A stretch of 64,000 nucleotides of DNA from Verticillium longisporum (GCA_019188255.1 JAETXT010000006.1:2418001-2482000), one strand, 5' to 3'. Positions 23,901 to 37,626 are shown, counted from the stretch's first letter. Made by a program: numbers and translations. Notes: a model not told the origin generated them from the letters alone.

Positions 23901-24605
23901 CGACGACGCGCGCTGACAGCTCGCAGCTCCATTTCGTCCTCCCCAATGTGGAACGCCGAGCACGCAACCATCACCTTCTCCGTGCTCAACGCGCCTTCCC
24001 TCTCCGGCTCGGGCCAGCAGTACATGGGCGTGGCGTCGACGTACCTCGACTCGCTGGCGCCGGGCGACGTGCTCCACGTCGGCGTCCGCACGCCGAGCAC
24101 GGCCTTCCGCCTGCCCTCGGACGGCGAGAACACGCCCGTCGTCTGCGTCGCCGCGGGCACGGGGCTCGCGCCCTTCCGCGCCTTCGCCCAGGAGCGCGCC
24201 AGCATGATCGCCGCCGGCCGCAGGCTGGCGCCGGCGCTGCTGTTCTTCGGGTGCCGCTCGCGGGCGCACGACGACCTGTACCGCGACGAGCTGGAGCAGT
24301 GGGAGAGGCTCGGCGCCGTGAGCGTCCGGCGGGCGTACAGCCGCGAGGCCGAGGCCAGCGAGGGGTGCAGGCACGTGCAGGATCGCATGTGGCATGACCG
24401 TGACGAGATTGTGGCGCTGTGGAGGAGGCAGGCCAAGGTGTTTGTCTGTGGCTCCAGGGGGGTGGCCAACTCGGCGAGGGACATGGCGATCAAGCTGAGG
24501 ATGGAAATGGACAAGCAAAAGGGTGCCGCGGCGGATGAAAAGAGCGCTGCAGAGTGGATTGAGTCGTTGCGGAATGTCCGCTATGTCATGGACGTCTTTG
24601 ATTGA
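20967..24605 (+). CDS. CYP505-type self-sufficient cytochrome P450/NADPH-P450 reductase
   Basis: A fused monooxygenase and reductase of 1,078 residues. Family members such as Fusarium P450foxy hydroxylate fatty acids near the omega end; one branch (Fum6) works in fumonisin synthesis, so the substrate here is open. Exons are 20967-21081, 21188-21306, 21362-21397, 21455-23545, 23613-23809 and 23927-24605. The P450 half has the I-helix AGHETTS, ExxR in ETLR, and the haem loop FGNGMRACIGR with Cys about residue 410. The reductase half has the FMN motif YGSNSGTCE (about 505), the FAD motif RQYSISSSP, which is split by the last intron, and the NADPH motifs AAGTGLAPFRAF and VCGSR. No membrane anchor is present, as expected for this soluble class. 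The frame is intact throughout. It has no backbone synthase beside it. Confidence 0.95.
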
Positions 24606-25160
24606 AGAGCGGGTAGGAAAAGGGGCTGCACGAGCTGGCGTATGGGTGTCTGAAATGGTCGATGGTCTTGACGGTAGCATGAATACTGTCTATCAAGAAT
24701 ACTTGTTTTCTAGCAACAACGAAGTGTTGGGTTGACTGCAACCCGGGGGTTTGATCACATTTGGTTGTTGATTACGTTTGGTCATGTTCGTTGGCTTGGA
24801 GCATGACCTTCGCTCAACCTGGTCTCAATGAGGGTCGAAACTGGCCATGGTCGAACGATATCCGCAGACTTCGGATAGAGGATACATCAAATCACTGTAC
24901 CAGTCGATATGCGTCCATTGTCACTTTAGGGCCAGTCATGAACACTTCGTTACAACTTGTCGATTCTCTGGTCGAGACAGGACAGCAAAAAACGTCCAAG
25001 TTCGAATATAAGTTCCAACTCTGTATCAATCTTACGTCCTCATCTGATATTCGCGCCACCACGCTGAATCATGCCAATCCATAAAGTCGTTACTGCGTCC
25101 AGCAATGCCGTACTTCTGCTTCAAGACCCCACGGTCTGCCACGCATCAGGCTTGTCAGCC
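24606..25160. other. Convergent spacer
   Basis: A 555-base region between the ends of CYP505 (plus) and the subtilisin (minus). No feature was found. Confidence 0.5.
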
Positions 25161-26600
<1,440 letters not shown>

Positions 26601-28922
26601 GATGGCGATAGAAGGGGTTGGGAGACCGGATAGACAGGCAAGACCGAGAAGTTGGAAGCAGATGAGAAGGCTGATGCTGATGAGTGGAATGAACAGGCTT
26701 GATGGGCGCGAGCGACTTCTTTTGTACTCCGCTTCAGTTCCTCAGTCCGATGCCCATGGCTGTGGTCCATCATGGCATTCACCTCCACAAGTCGTTGAGT
26801 AGAGGTAATCCAAGAACAGCAGTCATGTCGTGATAGCATGGGGTATCTGGCGCCCAAGCTTACAACATGAGGGGATAACATGCTACCATTTCGAGCTTCC
26901 TGATCGGTTCATAAGAGCGAGAGCTAAGGATGGCGGCAGTTACTCAGATGAATGACGGGGTCGTCAAGTTAGGCGCAGGTCGACGTTATCAGGCCGGGGT
27001 GTGTCCCTGTTGCGCTGCGATCTAACGTCTCGGCAGCACCCTTAAGCTTGCCGTGATCTGGCGGCTAGACGAATCTGATGTCCGAACGGCAGGCATTCGC
27101 CGTGGCCAAGACCCCTTGATTGGACATGCGCCGGCCGGTGCGCGCATCCGATGGGGGTTCCTCGCTATGTTGAGGGGTGGGGGACCTGATCTGTCCAGGG
27201 TGCGTGAGGTATCTGGTGTCGAACTGCCTGATTGGGACGACGGTGCCGAAAGCTCGTGATCTTGCCGCATGTTTTGCGACGCGCCATTCGACCAGCGAGG
27301 AAATGACTGCCGATAACTCTGGGGCACAGATCGGCAGTCGCATTAACATTTGTGGGTTAGGTTTGGGTGCAGAGGACACCGTCGGCGGTCCTAGAGTCAC
27401 CATTGAGAGGACCGAGAGGCCATCAAGGGATGGCAACTCCTGCTTTGAGAGATGGACCTGCTTGCCTGTCGAGGCCCAAGAAGGCAACTGGTAAGAAAGG
27501 ACGCGCTCATGCGAGCATAAAGTTGCATATGGCGGCATTGGACATGACTTGACGTGCATCTCCTGTATCGCGAGTCTCTGCCCCTTGGTCTTATCAATCA
27601 AGGCACAGGAATGTTGTGAGCGTCGAACGCGGGGTATCCGATGCTGATCCGGGCGGCCATGGCCAACTTCTTACACAACTGGGTAGCGGCCGATCGCATG
27701 GAGATCCGGTTTCTGCCGTGCCGATGACTTGACACGAAGGTCTCGGAGGTTCGTTGGCTACTGTTGGCTGGTCCCTTGGAAATGAGGGATTGCGCCCATC
27801 ATCGAGGGCTCACTTTTCACCCCAAGCCAAAATGATCCGGCAACAGGTCCGTGATGCTGTCAGCTGGAGGCCGGCCGGGCTCCGACACCGAACACAGCAT
27901 AACCGTCTTTATTGTCAGCGCCATAACGATGCCGTGATAGCACAAGCCACGCACACAGACACACCCATCGATCACCCGGACATACACTTGTCGCGAGTCT
28001 TTGCCGGCTTCAAACTTGTTCTGGCGCTCGGAAAAGCCTAGGGCCTAAGGCTACCTTCCTGACTAGGCATGAGGCTTCGCAATCGGCGTTGTGGTGTGAC
28101 ATGGATTCGGCTTGACAAGGGGGCGGCCGGTGGAGGACCTCGCAAATTTCAGGAACAGGCTACAAGTCGCGTTGCTCGATTTCAGCCTGTCAAGTTGGAT
28201 CGGATCAGCATTGAGACAAGGCTGTGTAATAGAAGCATCTGTCGGTTGTTCTGTTGCATGTCCTTTTGGCTTCAAAGAGCATAAACCGCCCAGGCCAGGA
28301 AGGAACATCGCTCCTTGGCCTGTTTGAGCATCGGACAGGCTGCTTGTTGGCGGCCACTGTCATTGGAGAACCAAAGATGGGCACACTGAAGCCGACAGAG
28401 TGGTTCGGGACAAGTTGAGGGATGCATGGAGGCGTCTGTCAGGATGTACGATGATGCGATGTCGATGGAATAGGGTGTGTAGAGGCATCTCATGCAGAGG
28501 TGCTTCTTTTGGGAATGTCGTGATCCCGAGGGGGCTTGGGGGTCAAGGGAGGGGCACCAGGACCTCAGGGTGCCCTTTGCCCTTTGCCCTTTGCCCTTTG
28601 CCCTTTCCCCTTCTTCCCGCCAGGTGCCCTGTGCCTGCCCTGGCGCAGGGTCGAGGTTGGGGATGGTCATGCCCTGGAGCTCAGGGGCCCTCGGCGGGTG
28701 TCTTAGTAATCGCCACCTTGCTTGGGGGCCGAATTTCGGAAGGTAAGGCACCAGGCACTTGGATCAGGTACTCCCCACGCCACCCACGAAACTCCTTCAG
28801 CACTTGGTGACAATCACGAAGGACGGCGATTCACTTCGCATCCATTTCATTCGCAGGCAGTGGTGACCTCAATCAGTATGTCACCTTTTTCGGCGCACGA
28901 TGGCCTATGACTAGGTAGACTC
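26601..28922. other. Gene-free spacer with one heptamer repeat
   Basis: About 2.3 kb with no supportable gene. The part next to 26601 is the subtilisin promoter. A GCCCTTT array is listed separately. Short frames of up to 178 codons show no recognisable motif. Confidence 0.5.
28572..28606. repeat. 7-bp tandem repeat (GCCCTTT), five copies
   Basis: Five head-to-tail copies of GCCCTTT begin at 28572, followed by a C-rich partial copy. Simple non-coding repeat. Confidence 0.85.
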
Positions 28923-30032
28923 TCACAGGAGACCCAGGGCAGCCGCCTCAATCCTGACATCATCCTTGATGGACTGCTCCCAGGCGTCTTCGCCCTTGGA
29001 CGGCTTCCACCCCAGCCGGCGAGCAACACTCGGAACCGATCTGGCATTGGCCGCCAGAATTGCTTCTACAATCTGAGAGCCCGCAAGCTTGATCTGCTCT
29101 TCCGTGAAGACTTTCACATGAGGCAGGACGGCCCACGCCGCCTCTTCCAGGCCAAGATTCTGGATCTGCCTGTCTGGGAACACGCCGAGCTCATGCCCGG
29201 CAGCAGCAATCAGCTCGGCCTGCCGGATCATGGTGTGCTCGCCGTGCGCGCTGAAGATGATGCCCTTCTGGCCCGTTGGGAGATTCTGGCCCTCGCTGTC
29301 GAGAATGTCGAGCAGGGCGAGTTTGTAGAGATCTGCGAGGTCGGTTATGTGGACGTGGCCGTAGATGTTGTTGCCCGCCTCGACGACAGCCACCTGTCTT
29401 CTCTTCACAGCGGTACGGTGGGTGAAGGTCTGGATGCTCGTTTTGTTGAAGATGCCTCTCCCTTCGCCGTAGATGATGGGGCTCATGATGACGAGTGTCT
29501 TGACGCCGAGCGCCAGACCTGTATCAATGACGCTGAGCTCTGCCGTGCGCTGAGGGTAGGCGTGCTCTGCCTCCAGAGCCTTCTCGTAGCTGTAGGTATC
29601 GTCGACGAGGTCGTCGAAGACACGGACCGGGACATCGGGCTTCGTGATAGGCCTGTCGCCAATGTTCGAGGTGCCCGACGTGTGCAGGATCCAAACATCG
29701 CGACCCGTCAAAGCCTTCCGCTTAGCCAGACCTTCGACCAGCGCGACCCCGGCCCGAGTGTGGTGGCCGGCTGTGGTGTTGATGACGATGTCGTGCTCGG
29801 CAGCAGCAGCGGTGGTGGCGTCGAGGTCGTCGAGCCCTTCATACACAACTGGCTTGACACGATCTCCATACGTCAATGAGAGCTTCTCCGCACGATCAGT
29901 ACCGCGGAGCAGGCAGGTGATCTGTGCATCTTTGAGGGACGACTCCGGTGGTTCGAGGAGGTGGGTCAAGATGCTGCCCCCGATGAAGCCGGTCGCCCCA
30001 GTGAGGAGGATTTTCCTGGTCTCGACAGCCAT
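28923..30032 (-). CDS. NAD(P)-dependent epimerase/dehydratase-type extended SDR
   Basis: A single-exon gene of 369 residues. The N-terminus has the Rossmann motif TGATGFIGGS (residues 11-20). SPIIYGEG carries the active-site-like Tyr-containing segment, and HVHITDLADLY is typical of extended SDRs of the fungal nucleoside-diphosphate-sugar epimerase type. The classical YxxxK is not obvious, so the protein may bind the nucleotide without acting on a sugar (inference). The C-terminal third (residues 250-369) contains the Arg/Trp-rich RRLGWKPSK found near the end of such proteins. It is intact and stands apart from other enzyme genes. The substrate is unknown. Confidence 0.88.
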   Translation of the reverse strand: MAVETRKILLTGATGFIGGSILTHLLEPPESSLKDAQITCLLRGTDRAEKLSLTYGDRVKPVVYEGLDDLDATTAAAAEHDIVINTTAGHHTRAGVALVEGLAKRKALTGRDVWILHTSGTSNIGDRPITKPDVPVRVFDDLVDDTYSYEKALEAEHAYPQRTAELSVIDTGLALGVKTLVIMSPIIYGEGRGIFNKTSIQTFTHRTAVKRRQVAVVEAGNNIYGHVHITDLADLYKLALLDILDSEGQNLPTGQKGIIFSAHGEHTMIRQAELIAAAGHELGVFPDRQIQNLGLEEAAWAVLPHVKVFTEEQIKLAGSQIVEAILAANARSVPSVARRLGWKPSKGEDAWEQSIKDDVRIEAAALGLL

Positions 30033-30863
30033 TGTATCCGCGATGTGTGCCTGATGGTTTGCCTAGTAAATGTGACGGGTTTGATCTTCTTTCGCTGTCC
30101 TCTACTTAACGTGTTCTATCTGGTGCTTAACAAGCCTGAGCCGGCAATGGCGCCCTGCGGAGTTGGATGCGGAGTTTTACCAACCGAATCCACAGGTCCG
30201 ACCGGCTATCTGCATTCGATACAAAGCATACTGCTAAACTGCCGATCTTCTCGGGATGATTTGAAATCAGGCGTGATTCCCATCCTGTTGTGAAGCACTT
30301 GTTACCCGTGGTACTCGTGAGCGCCTGTATGTATCTGTCCGGAGACCACAGGAAATACCGAATAGTGTGACAGCCTGGTATGGATGGATGATTTGCGTCC
30401 ACTCGTCACAGTTTCTCAACCGATTTTGAATAATGTCTCTGATAAACTCCGGTCTTTTTCACTACCAGCGCAGCAGCTCGAGTATGAATGGCGAAATGTC
30501 CCGCATCTCGAACAGTGAGACGACCACGGGCGGCGTCTTGCCGTCACTAGGGATAGCAGGTTATGTCGAAGGCGTGACTAAAAGTTTCCATGCGTGGTTT
30601 AGGGCAGAGTGAAGAGGTCTTCCATACGTAGTCCGCAGGCACTAGGCAATAGGTATAGAATCATGACATATCTGATGTCTGGCCCTCACAGCTTGGAGAG
30701 CCGTCCGTTGTCCTTATACATACGTTCTCGTAGTCCTTAACCCCTGTTGACCTGTTCCACCCCACCTCTTCCCTGTTTTGTGGCTCTGCAGGGCCACCTG
30801 ACAGGAAGGAGGGTTTTACTATGTCTAATGGCCATCCTCCTTGTGCCTCCCGCCACCTAAGTA
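30033..30863. other. Gene-free spacer
   Basis: An 831-base region upstream of the epimerase-type gene. I see no gene in it. Confidence 0.45.
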
Positions 30864-31473
30864 TCATTGCAAACCGGTAGCCTGGAGGACTCGGGCGTTT
30901 GGCGACCCGTGAATGTTCGAGGATTTAGAAATGTACAAATCATCCCAGTCCGGGCATGTTTTGCCCAAGGCTACAGAGCTAGTGGACGAAAGAAACGCGG
31001 ATCGGGCGTGATAATGGACGTTCTGTTGAAGATGTCATTTTCCTTAATAACATTGTTGCCGTTTCCCGCGACCCAGGTCTTTGTCCTGTCTCTTGACAGT
31101 GTAAAGCCGTCTGTTCCTAGCAGTGTACTAGTGGCGATAGTGCCCTCAAGACCTGGCGGCGTTCCGCAGGCGAAGGAGATGAGAACACTGGCGAATGAAC
31201 CCTGGTCCAGGTTGGCACGTTGCCCTGCTATCTAAGGTCACGGCGACAGGAGGTATCAGGCAAGGCGAGAGACTTGTTGAATGGTAGCTAAACCAGCGGA
31301 GGTGACTAGCAAGTTGCCATCGTGTTGGATAGCCATGTTCTCAACGTTTGGAGCAGTATCCTCAACCTTAAACACAGACAGGCCGTCCGTCTCCGTGGTC
31401 GTTGGGACTGCCCATGAGCAGCTCGAGAGTAAAAGGCAGAGCCCAAGACAAGGAAAATGTGTGACACTGGCAT
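30864..31473 (-). pseudogene. Relic of a secreted SMP-30/gluconolactonase-like beta-propeller gene
   Basis: Three coding-like pieces line up in order on the minus strand but in different frames. An ATG at 31473 opens a signal-peptide-like stretch (SHIFLVLGSAF). After a shift comes VFKVEDTAPNVENMAI then GNLLVTS, the first blade of fungal six-bladed SMP-30/NHL-like secreted proteins. After a stop and missing middle blades comes GTDGFTLSRD then TWVAGNGNNVI. After another shift comes SSVALGKTCPDWDDLYIS, and a final stop at 30864-30866. A complete homologue would have about 330 residues; fewer than 200 are represented. Several breaks plus an internal deletion indicate real decay rather than the isolated single-base slips seen elsewhere in this window. 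I name the family from motif memory, not from a search. Confidence 0.55.
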
Positions 31474-31880
31474 CTTTTAAGGTGTCCCTCGCGTCAACAT
31501 GCAGAAGTTTCGTAAAGGTTATAATGTGCTGCAGCCCAGAGTCGGGAAACCGCTGACCTCCTCGGTACGTGTCAATTGCCCTGGGTACGATGGCTGGCCG
31601 ATTCCTGAAGAACCATATGAGAAACCCCAGGTTTTATCATTTACCAAGACAAGATCACTCTAGGAGACCAACTCAACTGCACAGAAGAGTTAAAAGTAAC
31701 GTACCCTACAAGAATTTACTGTTCCAACAAACCCACGAAGAGCGCCTCATTCGCACGCTAATAAGCTCATGAACGGTAAGATATGTGGAAATACTTGGGC
31801 TCGTCGCAAGTCGAAACGTGCCAGAACTTATGAATCTTTCCCAAGCTCGCCGATAAAGGCGAAAAGCCGTAATGCCTCCA

Positions 31881-32157
31881 TTAAGTACCGCTCTCCAGCT
31901 CGTCTTTCAACGCTTGTAAGAAGACATTGATCTGAAAGAAGGGCTGTATGAGAACGACTTTTGAGTCGAATCCTTGAAGTAACTTGATGAGTATCATAAA
32001 ATTGCTGCTCAGACTCAAGATGAACTCAATGGCCTTGAAGACGTAGGTCAAAGCTACACATAGCCCGCTCGGTGAGTCTCGGCCAATCCTTCCAAAGCCT
32101 TTTCAAGTGAGAAGACCATGCCCCTAGTCTTTTGCCAGCAAGAGCTGAAGATGGCCC
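31881..32157 (-). other. Possible coding relic, family not recognised
   Basis: Two adjacent minus-strand pieces in different frames read like protein. The first, 32157-32054, contains KTRGMVFSLEKALEGLAE. The second, 32048-31881, contains FILSLSSNFMILIKLLQGF and LQALKDEL. Both are helical in character and each ends in a stop. They could be remnants of one helical domain, but I cannot name it. The call rests only on amino-acid composition. Confidence 0.25.
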
Positions 32158-35100
32158 TGCTAGTCATGTAAAAATCCAGAGTCGCATGACCCAGAAGATA
32201 TAAAAGGAATTATGCCATAGGAAAATTGTTATGGACGAGCCCCTCTTCGGAAACCTACTTTCACAGCTCGCCCCCGGTAACTCTCTCCGTAAGTGGCGAG
32301 AGATCTTGACACCCCCGCTTCCTTCAGATGTTGCCTCTCGGAGACCAAAGATTCCCTCTGATGACAATATAATAACCCGTAGTCCCTCAAGTGCTGTGAC
32401 GTTTCAGGTGCATGCAAGTTTGTCAGTGTTGTTTCCGTATCATTATAGCATTTATGCAGCATTGTGGCAAACGACGGCCGAATCAGTGGACTCGGTCTTC
32501 TGAGAATATGAAGCCTCAGCAGTCTCATGATATTATCGCAAGCTCTTTGAAACATGTACTACAGGCGGGTGGGGGCCAGGGCGTGGTGCAACGTGGAGGG
32601 CAAAGCAACAGAACACCTGTAGACATTCTCACGTTAAGCACCGCGAAACCATTCTGAAAGTCTTGAAGAATGCAAGGAATTACAGCAATGCGTTCAAAGT
32701 CTGTCGTCCTTTCAAAGCACTGCAGCCTAGTCGAGACGGTAAACTTTGGGGGATCACCAGCTCGTTGAACAAAACGCAAATAAATACCGCCTTGCGCTTC
32801 CATTGCACGCTATATTCAAGGTCAAGTCGGGGTTAATTGCCGTACTATCAAGGTAGAGAGGCTCGATACTGAAGGTGAATAGGGCCACACACTGGCATCC
32901 ATCAACCTAGACGTCAAGGTGCCAAGAAGTTCCCAGAAAGCTCTATCGAATTGGATGAGAACACGCAAATGTATATGAGCTTTAAGCTATGAGGGCCCAT
33001 CACCTGTACTCGCAGCATCTGACGAATTTCGATTGACTCCATCTTTTCTGGTGGTGAGTGAAATGGTTAAGGCCATGTCACCCCTGGATCAAAAGGTTTT
33101 CCGCCAAGATACCATGCGACGAACTCGAGCATGAGTTTACGACTCATGTCTTTACTAGCCGGGTGTCATTGCTCCGGACCTAGGGCTTGGTTCAGCCTAT
33201 TCTGACTGCGAGGCCTGAAGCCCGGTAACCGGTTGGGTTGCAGCGCTGACGCATGTCATCGAGATCTATCGACGATCAACTGGATTTCTGGAGTTGGGAA
33301 AAGCCCGCTTCAACGTGCAGGAACCCGGACACTAGGGATTCGTATCTCGCAGTGCATCGCCGAGAGTTGACAACTGTGGGCTCGCTCCGCGGTTATCGGG
33401 TGCGATCCCCTGAATAGCCTCGACATTCGGAGTCAAGGCTACGGTGTTGGCAATGGATCTCCACTTTCCGGAGGTACCTCCGAAAGATGCCACGGAAAGC
33501 GCTGGGCATTCGCAAAACGGACTGCCGGTGCCCGGTCATTAACAGCAGAAAGATATTTACAAGCCTGTGTTCTGTGGGGCATCCAAGCGGAAGTTTTGGG
33601 TAGAGAGAGAGAACCGGCAGAGAATCGCATGAGCTTTATCTTTCCAACGCCCTCGAGGCTACTTGTTACTGCAATCCCCATGTTTTCCTGAATAGCGCAT
33701 GGCAGGCAGGCCATATCAATTGACAACACATACTGCTAGAAAGCGGCAGGCTCTAGCACAGCCGAATCAGACCCCTTGAGTGTAAACAATACTGGTCAAG
33801 CGACCAGGCATTTGCCCATATTGCAGGATGCATTGGAGGACCTTCAGTTGCCTTCTCCAATCAGTACATCCCTAATGGCCGCTTGGCAGGCGGGAATAAA
33901 GGGGGATAGCTGATCGTTGCCGCATAAGCGTATCCCATAGCTCGTCTGTCACTGGCAGCTTGTTCACAAGGGTGTCCATGTCTGTGTGCCTGTTTGATGG
34001 GGCTGGTAAAACTCACTGTTACAATCCCACTGCCTTTGGTGTCAAGACCCTACTTGCGCTGATCGGCCGGACATACATGACTGGATGATCTGGTAGCCGT
34101 TTGAGATGTGTCACCCGACGTGTTGATTTTTTTCCCCTGCTAGCGTTTTGATCAGTTGTCGCATTTCGGCAGGGTGCCACTGCACGCGCCCATTGCGTCG
34201 CGCGTCGTCATGCAAAGGTAGGGTGCAGGGTGAATGACCATAAAGTTACAGGGCTAGTTATGCGAGTTCCAATTCACTCATCAGGTTGTAATTTGAGCGG
34301 ATGCTCATGCCTGTTAATGCCGTTCTGCTCTAGTCCTTTCAGTCAACGTCGCGCAAACAGCCGAATATGCCATCTCAGTTCTGCGAGAGCCGCAGCTCCA
34401 GGGTGTCCAACATCAAGGCCGAAACAATCATCAAGCTTGGCTACCACCCGTGCCCAGCCAGCCAGCCGCCGAGAGGAAACAGCTCAAGTGGCTCCCCTGA
34501 GGATACCCGCTAGGCTCAATCGACGAGGTTTGTGCTGTTTGAGTGGTCCTGTGCTGTGATGACGGCATTTTCTGAGCTCTATCTCACGAGCGTGGGGTTT
34601 GTTTTCTCCTTGTTCTCCACCCTACCCTTCCTTTTGAGAATCATTCATGAGGCTAAGACCTCCCTAGTTCATTCCCCCTCCTCCTCCGAGCTAGGGCCCG
34701 CCAGCAGCCACGTTGGGTTACTGACTTACAAGGCTGGGGCTGAAGTGGGTGGCCGTCAGGGGGCAGACAGCGAGACACGCCAGGTCTAGATCCAATCGTC
34801 GAGAGTCTCTCTAGGTTTACGCCTGCTGGGAATGCTGCCTCTTCACTTGTCGCAATCCTCACTTGACAATGATGCCCAATAAACATCGGAAGCCTTCTTG
34901 AACGCTGTGGCGACTGGCAATGCCCATCCCCTGGCCAAGCCACACTAGACGATAGATCCCGCCTGCAAGTGCACCCCCTGACGCACAACCTGACGGGCAG
35001 AGCGGTGGCGGATATTTGGAGAGGGGAAAAAGTGTGGAAAGCGGCCGTTTGCACGCACCTTGGCGAATAATGCGGAGCATTTGCTCCGCCAGTATGGATC

Positions 35101-35983
35101 CACGTCCAGAGAAATCCTGCCTCTTCCTCTGTCTCTGTCAGAGGTCGTCTTGATAGCCCACGAGTTCCACGTTTCCGCGGTCCCCCCGCATCGACAGCTC
35201 AGTGATCTTCCAACATTTTTTTAACCCTTCAGCGTGGTATGGCTGCCCGAGGCCGCGGTACGGCACATGCTTCCGGGGGTTGCCTGTCCCCAGACGTCCA
35301 AGAAGATAGATAGGTGGACTCATACAACCCATACCATCACGCAGGTCACGTCACAGTCCAGTCACTTGAACTATTCCTACTCTAATTTTTTTCCCCTTTA
35401 CCTCTATCCCTCTCTCCTGCCACTCGGGCCGTTGGTTCATATCCGCAGAGCCAGCCTAGACCGCCCTGTATCACGACCAATTCGCCTCCCAAAAGGCCCT
35501 TTTCTCCTTGCGCCCCTGGCATCCCCAATGGATTGTAGTAGTGGTCTGAATTCCCATGGACGTCTTTGCGCATCTCTCCCATCTTCCCCATTTCTTCCTA
35601 CATCGAGATTTGCCCTGCCTGGTCGCTTCAGTCTAGATCGACGCCTGCCACGGCCCCCGGGAATCTAGGTCGCCGATCCCCCCCGACTTACATTTCGCCC
35701 CCCCTCGATCACTCTCACCTGCAATAGGCAACTTAGTATTCATTGTTGTGCCACTTCCAACATAGTTTTCGAAGCCCTCAAGCGCCCGGCGTCTTTCACA
35801 GTTCCTTCACAGGCACACATAGACGCAGACATCCGCCTGACCTCGTGACGAAGCGTCCCAAACGTCCAGAAGCCATCCTCAGCCATCGCATCTATTATTG
35901 AATTGATATCCCCATTTCTTCTCCCTCTCTCTCTCTTTCTCACTCTGGCTTTCACAAGGCAGCTTGTGATAGCCCACGCGGCA
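32158..35983. other. Long gene-poor stretch and 5' region of the Zn2Cys6 regulator
   Basis: No gene with recognisable protein features on either strand. Open frames stay under about 150 codons. The last 600 bases are pyrimidine-rich (for example CTCTCTCTCTCTTTCTCACTCT near 35924) and probably form the promoter and 5' leader of the next gene. Confidence 0.5.
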
Positions 35984-37626
35984 ATGTCTTCTCCTTCGAC
36001 AAACCGAAAGCCGCGCGTCTGCACTCGAGAGGCTTGTGAACCATGCCGAAAAGGTCGATCAAAGGTCAGTCAACTAGCTGGAGCATGTCCTAATCTCGTA
36101 TGTCACTGAGCGATGGAGAGGTGGGAAACTGACAGGGCTGGCTCTTTCTAGTGTGATGGACAGACACCATGCGCACGATGCTCGTCGCGGGGACTCGAAT
36201 GCGAGTACCAGGCTCGGATCCACCGCAGCAAACGCAGCCTCAGAGACGAGATTGAGGTACTCAAGCAACGGCAGCGCGAGCAGGACGCGCTGCTTGAAGC
36301 GCTGCAGGATCCCCTGCGCAGAGACGCCGCCTTGCACATGCTCCAGGAGAGAAGCCGTGCGGCCGCGGCCATGAACGACAGTGACTTGGGCCAGCAACAG
36401 ACGGACATGCCGATCAAGCAGGAGGAGAGGAGACATTCCGACGTCAGCAGCTGGAACAACTTTGACGACATGAGGGCGTCGTCTGGAAGCCCGCTACAGG
36501 GGTTCACCTCTAGTTCGACAACGCGCCCGATGGTCGCGACGACCCCTCAGATGGCTTGGACTACGACTGGTCCATCCATGAGGCCTGACACGAGCGTGAC
36601 TTCCGGCATGGAGACTGGCGCGTTCCAAGCACCTGCTACGACGGCAGCATTCGCTGGTCAGCTCGGCCATTTCGTCCACAGTGGGAACGACTCGGAGCCG
36701 TCTCCCCTGCAACAACAAATGCCAATGGGCAATTATCCAGATGGTTCGGCGGCGCCATTGCCCTTTCGAATGCAAAACAACGACTGGAACAAAGACGCTG
36801 CTAGCAGCCAGATGTCCTCGCAGCCTTGGATGGGCGCGTCGCCGGCTATGGTAGGTCACGTACCTCTGCAGCAACAGCAACAACCAGGCAAAGGTGCGTA
36901 TCACGTTGGAGGCGTTTATCACCCGTCGTGGGAGAAAGGCGCAGGCTTCAGCAGCGCCCCGATGCATGGTCCCCCCGACGGAATGGAGTGGACGCAAGGC
37001 CCGGGATTCACACCAGTAACAAATCCCAGCACCTCTTCGTTTCCTCCCAACCTGACCACCCGGCCTGCTAGCCCCGTCAACTCGCGAACGAACTCGAGCT
37101 CGACGACAGCCTCCTCCGGGACGACACAGTCATCGGCACCCTCCATGACTTCGGCCACCCCGAGCGTGGGCGGCTTGCCATTCTCCCCTCCATGAAGCCT
37201 CCGCCTCCCGTCTCCTTTTTCGAACCGGTGGACGAGTCCGGACGCCGGCAGAGCATGCCGGATTGTAGCACAGTCACGGCGGATACGGCACCCATCGAAA
37301 GCGCCGACGCCCGCGAACGCCATCGCATCGCCTCGGCCCGGAGCTGGAGCAAACAGAAAAGTGCCATCGCAGACCTGCAGGCCACTGTGTCTCGCGTCGA
37401 AGCGCAGCACGCCGCGCTGCGGCAAGAGTACACGCAGGTGCTGAATCAGGTTCACGACGTCCACAACGCGCTACTCAAGCACGTGGGTTGCAACGACCCC
37501 GCCATATCCATGTGGCTCAAGCAGGACCAGGAGGCATCGACGGCGGGCATGAGTCGGGGGAAGCCAGGGCCCCCGCGGCCGACAACGAATGAGTTTGTTG
37601 CAGAATTTTCTCATGATGCATTCTGA
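35984..37626 (+). CDS. Zn2Cys6 transcription factor with a C-terminal bZIP-like segment (frame broken by one base)
   Basis: Exon 1 is 35984-36064 and exon 2 is 36152-37626, joined at phase 0. The splice completes a full Zn2Cys6 cluster (ACEPCRKGRSK, CDGQTPCARC, GLECEY) followed by a basic and coiled-coil linker (EIEVLKQRQREQ), the usual arrangement for dimeric DNA binding. The middle is Ser/Thr/Gln/Pro-rich. The first frame stops at 37195, and a second frame starts there with ATGA overlap. One more C in the run 37185-37188 would join them into 518 residues. The continuation, 37192-37626, carries RHRIASARSW then a zipper (L-V-L-V-V at heptad spacing), resembling a bZIP in which the invariant Asn and Arg are His and Trp. 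It could instead be two genes or a premature stop, but the overlap and lack of a promoter favour one. Confidence 0.72.

Noticed and set aside
29118..29879. A 253-codon plus-strand frame inside the epimerase-type gene
   Set aside because: Antisense shadow; the minus strand carries the recognisable Rossmann protein.
30033..35983. A transposon explaining the gene-poor stretch
   Set aside because: I found no long terminal or inverted repeats, no transposase or reverse-transcriptase motifs, and no obvious extreme AT bias by eye. A base-composition and repeat search would be needed to decide.
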